From Syntrophomonadaceae bacterium (GTDB taxonomy: Bacteria > Bacillota > Syntrophomonadia > Syntrophomonadales > Syntrophomonadaceae): DNA of 9,500 nucleotides. This document shows, piece after piece, positions 6,952-9,500 of the stretch. The stretch is from the NCBI GenBank assembly GCA_012840625.1, contig DUSB01000059.1, positions 1-9,500 on the forward strand, read 5' to 3'. A model generated the notes under the pieces. That model had not been told where the DNA came from. It worked only from the letters and a program-made list of their open reading frames with translations, and ran no database searches. Made by a program: the position numbers and the translations under genes. Within the stretch, counting starts at the first letter, position 1. Every line of letters starts with the position of its first letter.

Positions 6952-7155
6952 TTGTCTATAGAAATACCAGGATATACTAAACCAGTTGTCTTGAATATCT
7001 CCTATTTTGCATCTTTATGCTACACTTATGAAGTGAGTGGCGATGTCGAAAAAAGTATTAAGGATATACACGCCTTTTATAACAGCCGTTGCAAATGCCT
7101 GTTTCTAAGGATGAGCCCGGCTGAGTATCAGCAAAGATTAGTTATCAGGATATAG
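6952..7155 (+). CDS. Doubtful short ORF; possible degenerate gene fragment
   Basis: A 67-codon frame opening with TTG has no ribosome binding site at a useful distance. The frame is open a few codons further up, to 6937, where an ATT lies 10 bases after GGGG. The first residues (SIEIPGYTKPVVLNI) recall the IEIPGY-type opening of small HAD-fold proteins, but the expected DxNGT catalytic motif does not follow in this or another frame, and the remainder (YFASLCYTYEVSGDVEKSIKDI) is unfamiliar. It may be a remnant, a real small protein or chance. The rest of 6900-7207 holds only the ribosome site of the next gene. Confidence 0.2.
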   Translation: MSIEIPGYTKPVVLNISYFASLCYTYEVSGDVEKSIKDIHAFYNSRCKCLFLRMSPAEYQQRLVIRI

Positions 7156-7207
7156 TCAGGCGGATATCCCATCATAAATCATCATTAGCAAGTAAGGAGT
7201 TAGAACA

Positions 7208-8185
7208 ATGATTGAACAAGTATTTCCGGACATTTACAGAATAAAAATACCCCTGCCCAACAGCCCTTTAAGAGCTACTAATTCTTATTTAATTCGCGGA
7301 CAAGAGAGGAATCTTTTGGTTGATACTGGCTTTAATTGTGAGGAGTCTCGTAATGCCATGTATCAGGCGTTGAAGAAATTGGATATACATATGGAAACTA
7401 CAGATCTGTTTATTACTCATCTTCATTCGGATCATGCAGGATTGCTGCAGCATTTGGCTACTGATGATACTACCGTATGGATGAGTGAAACAGATGCCAG
7501 GGTAGTGGGAGCCAGTCGCAGCAGTTCCCACTGGACAATTTTCAGTGATTTTTTAATCGAAAGTGGCCTGGTCGCGATGGGGGTTGAAGATGAAATAGCC
7601 AAACATCCAGGGTACCGTTTTGCCTCCAAAATATTTGATAATTTTACTCTGGTGGAGGATGGAGACCAAATCGAGGTGGGGGATTTTTGCTTCAGCTGTG
7701 TGCAGACCCCGGGTCATACTCAGGGACATATGTGCCTATATGAACCTGAAAAAAAGCTGCTCCTGTCAGGGGATCATATTTTGGGCAAAATTACCCCTAA
7801 TATTACTCTCTGGCAGATCGATGAGGATGTTCTGGGCCAATATTTAGAGAGTCTGGATAAGATAGCAAAACTGGATGTAAAAATAGTTTTGCCTGGACAT
7901 CGGTATATTTTGCATGACTGTCGCGGACGTATACAGGAATTAAAAACCCATCATAACAGGCGGCTGGATGATATTATCAAAATTATAGGTCAGAAAACAA
8001 TGAGTGGAGCAGAGGTAGCCAGTCAAATGAAATGGGATCTATCCTATAAAACCTGGGATGAGTTTCCCTGGGGACAGAAGCTTTTTGCTACCGGGGAAGC
8101 CGTATCACACCTATATCATCTTGTTGTTACAGGTAAATTATCCATGTCAACCCGTGATGGTGTTGTTTATTTTAAGCAATCATAA
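7208..8185 (+). CDS. Metallo-beta-lactamase-fold hydrolase (LACTB2/glyoxalase II-like) with C-terminal helical domain
   Basis: A binuclear-metal hydrolase of the MBL fold, 325 residues, with no signal peptide and so cytosolic. Metal ligands are visible in order: THLHSDHAG (His71, His73, Asp75, His76), TPGHTQGH (His170), SGDHILG (Asp189) and LPGHRY (His231). The segment after residue 245 (HHNRRLDDIIK, then MSGAEVASQMKW and a long helix ending HLVVTGKLS) is the winged-helix-like C-terminal domain usual in the LACTB2-type subgroup. Such enzymes hydrolyse thioesters, phosphodiesters or RNA; the sequence does not settle which. AAGGAG (7194-7199) stands eight bases before the ATG. The gene stands alone: the preceding terminator is about 300 bases upstream, and the asparagine synthetase gene faces it from the other strand. 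Confidence 0.92.
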   Translation: MIEQVFPDIYRIKIPLPNSPLRATNSYLIRGQERNLLVDTGFNCEESRNAMYQALKKLDIHMETTDLFITHLHSDHAGLLQHLATDDTTVWMSETDARVVGASRSSSHWTIFSDFLIESGLVAMGVEDEIAKHPGYRFASKIFDNFTLVEDGDQIEVGDFCFSCVQTPGHTQGHMCLYEPEKKLLLSGDHILGKITPNITLWQIDEDVLGQYLESLDKIAKLDVKIVLPGHRYILHDCRGRIQELKTHHNRRLDDIIKIIGQKTMSGAEVASQMKWDLSYKTWDEFPWGQKLFATGEAVSHLYHLVVTGKLSMSTRDGVVYFKQS

Positions 8186-8490
8186 GCCGGGTTCGGATTT
8201 CAGGCTTGGTATATTCGTTTTTTAAGTGTGCCTCTAGTACAGAGACTCAATATAATCAGCTTTTCCCCGGATGCAGGTGCTTCTGTTTTTTGCTTTTTAG
8301 TTTTAGATAGAAGCAACTTTCCAGGGTAGCTGCGTTCCCAGTAGCTTTTATTTCCCAAGCTGGGGTGAGGCGGTTGGGTTTAGTATGGCTGGTTTGGTCC
8401 AGCGCAATCCCCTGCTGGCTGTGATGCGTTCACCATTTACACTTGATGGCTTCAGCTCCGGCTGCCGTCAGTTTATTAAGCTATCCTGTT
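8186..8490. other. Gene-free stretch between the converging MBL and asparagine synthetase genes
   Basis: About 305 bases with no convincing ORF on either strand. A weak hairpin (AAGCC 8184-8188 / GGCTT 8203-8207) with a separate T run (8217-8222) could help end the MBL transcript. A 7-base inverted repeat, TGCTTCT (8278-8284) / AGAAGCA (8309-8315), encloses a T-rich 24-base loop. The minus strand is open for some 60 codons here with no start codon or ribosome site. I recognise no RNA or mobile element. Confidence 0.4.
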
Positions 8491-9500
8491 TTACCAGGGC
8501 TGCCAGCGGCCTGTATTTTCGGCCAGTTCTCTTTCAGGGAAGTATTGCTGGAAAATCCGATAGTAGTATAATTCTTCTTTTGAATTGAGGATCAGCTTGT
8601 CTGAGATCTTCTTTTGAGAAGCAAATTCTGCATCACTGATTTTAGTTTCAATACTCTGACCGAGAGCATCGGCAGAGCCGGAACCATGACTGAATTCTAC
8701 TTTAGGCCGCCAGACAATATTATCCGGCAGATCATTGGTAAAAGCAGTACGCAGGATCCACTTTTCAGTCTTGTCTCCGGTAATTTTATAGTTCACCGGT
8801 ATCTGACCTGCCAGATCAATAAGACGGGCATTCATAAAGGGTAAACCAACATCCAGACCGTAGGCAGACGTCATGCGATCTACCCGTTGCAGGCTCATGT
8901 TATGTGAATCCGATAAAAGTTTTCTAAGTTCAGAGCTCTGTTCAGCCCGGTTTTTATTCTTCAGGTAATCATAGCCGCCAAAGAGCTCATCCGCTCCTTC
9001 TCCCATGAGGATGATATTCACACCTGATGCAGCAGCCTGCCTTGAAGCCAGATAATTGGCTACTGAACTGCGGACCAGAGATACATCAAAGGATTCCAGG
9101 TGATAAATCACGGTGGGGAGAATCGCATAGATTTCCTTCAGGTTAGAAATATATTCATGATGGTGGGTACCCAGATAGTCAGCTACCTCGCGGGCATAAA
9201 ATTGATCCTGCCCCTGTGCAAACCCTACGGTAAAGGTGTGAACTTCTGTATCCTGTTGACAGGATAGTGCAGCCAGAATGCTGCTGTCTAATCCACCACT
9301 GAGAAAAACTCCAATGCCGGGTTCACCATTGCAGTGAACGGCTACCGCATCTAATAAAATATCTTTTATTTTACCAGCCATGCTTTGGAAATCCAAGGTT
9401 TTTGTTGGTGAAGGCTCTTCGGGGATTTCATGGAAACGGTACAGTTTTCCCTTATAATAACAATGTCCGGGGGGAAAGGCTTCTATGTTCTGGCATAACC
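8491..9500 (-). CDS. asnB: Asparagine synthetase (glutamine-hydrolysing), C-terminal synthetase domain; 5' end outside the window
   Basis: Makes asparagine from aspartate, ATP and glutamine-derived ammonia. The visible part is the ATP-dependent synthetase domain. A TTG at 9396 and an ATG at 9381 look like starts, but the frame stays open to the window edge, and the upstream residues (IEAFPPGHCYYKGKLYRF) are the normal linker after the N-terminal glutaminase domain. The gene therefore continues beyond 9500, and that domain with its catalytic Cys2 is not seen. Motifs include the pyrophosphate loop FLSGGLDSS, then HTFTVGF, MGEGADELFGGYDY, DVGLPFMNARLIDLA, and WRPKVEFSHGSG near the C-terminus. 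The protein ends YYYRIFQQYFP...GRWQPW shortly after the conserved YYYR segment, a compact C-terminus. No terminator is obvious after the stop. I favour AsnB over a beta-lactam-synthetase relative because these motifs follow the AsnB order. Confidence 0.9.
   Translation of the reverse strand, partial: LCQNIEAFPPGHCYYKGKLYRFHEIPEEPSPTKTLDFQSMAGKIKDILLDAVAVHCNGEPGIGVFLSGGLDSSILAALSCQQDTEVHTFTVGFAQGQDQFYAREVADYLGTHHHEYISNLKEIYAILPTVIYHLESFDVSLVRSSVANYLASRQAAASGVNIILMGEGADELFGGYDYLKNKNRAEQSSELRKLLSDSHNMSLQRVDRMTSAYGLDVGLPFMNARLIDLAGQIPVNYKITGDKTEKWILRTAFTNDLPDNIVWRPKVEFSHGSGSADALGQSIETKISDAEFASQKKISDKLILNSKEELYYYRIFQQYFPERELAENTGRWQPW

Noticed and set aside
8184..8222. Terminator after the MBL gene
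   Set aside because: Only a 5-base stem with a long loop, and the T run is about 10 bases away from it; too weak to mark as a terminator.
8385..8588. 67-codon plus-strand frame starting in the 8186-8490 gap
   Set aside because: Runs antisense into the conserved end of the asparagine synthetase gene, with no ribosome site or family likeness.
9381..9396. TTG 9396 or ATG 9381 as the start of a stand-alone synthetase-domain protein
   Set aside because: The frame stays open to the window edge and the upstream codons encode the normal linker from the glutaminase domain.

Overview
The window looks like a chromosomal housekeeping or accessory stretch from an anaerobic, low-to-moderate GC, probably spore-forming Firmicute. 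A relative of the Syntrophomonas/Clostridia type is my best guess. The guess rests on the company of a DUF1002 (YpuA-like) protein, a DUF421-DUF4363 pair and a PatB/MalY aminotransferase, on purine-rich Shine-Dalgarno sites and on T-tailed hairpin terminators. It is family-level inference, not a database result. I see no tRNA, rRNA, CRISPR array, insertion sequence or phage gene.

Layout. (1) 1-586: the C-terminal part of a DUF1002 protein, cut by the left edge, closed by a perfect hairpin terminator. (2) 800-2186: a MATE-family efflux transporter whose frame is broken by a four-copy TTTC repeat; removing one copy restores an ordinary 460-residue transporter. (3) 2226-4072, minus strand: a two-gene unit, a DUF89 metal-dependent phosphatase followed by a D-2-hydroxyacid dehydrogenase, converging on the MATE gene. 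The dehydrogenase probably starts at a TTG at 3170. (4) 4310-5637, plus strand and divergent from the phosphatase: a small single-pass membrane ORF whose stop overlaps the start of a PatB/MalY-type PLP enzyme (ATGA), then a terminator. (5) 5765-6846: a DUF421 (YetF-like) membrane protein and a DUF4363 protein, again ATGA-coupled, with a possible forespore sigma-G-like promoter in front and a strong terminator behind. (6) 6900-7207: a mostly silent stretch with one doubtful short ORF. (7) 7208-8185: a metallo-beta-lactamase-fold hydrolase with the family's C-terminal helical extension. (8) 8186-8490: about 300 bases with no recognisable gene. (9) 8491-9500, minus strand: the synthetase domain of a glutamine-dependent asparagine synthetase, running off the right edge.

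How the genes may work together. The window is a string of short transcription units rather than one pathway. The two-gene units are the most informative: phosphatase plus 2-hydroxyacid dehydrogenase suggests clean-up of unwanted phosphorylated or oxo-acid metabolites, and DUF421 plus DUF4363 suggests a membrane-associated pair, perhaps sporulation-linked. I do not see a wholly new multi-gene system. The points most worth checking are the repeat-mediated break in the MATE gene, the coupled membrane microprotein before the aminotransferase, and the sigma-G-like promoter.
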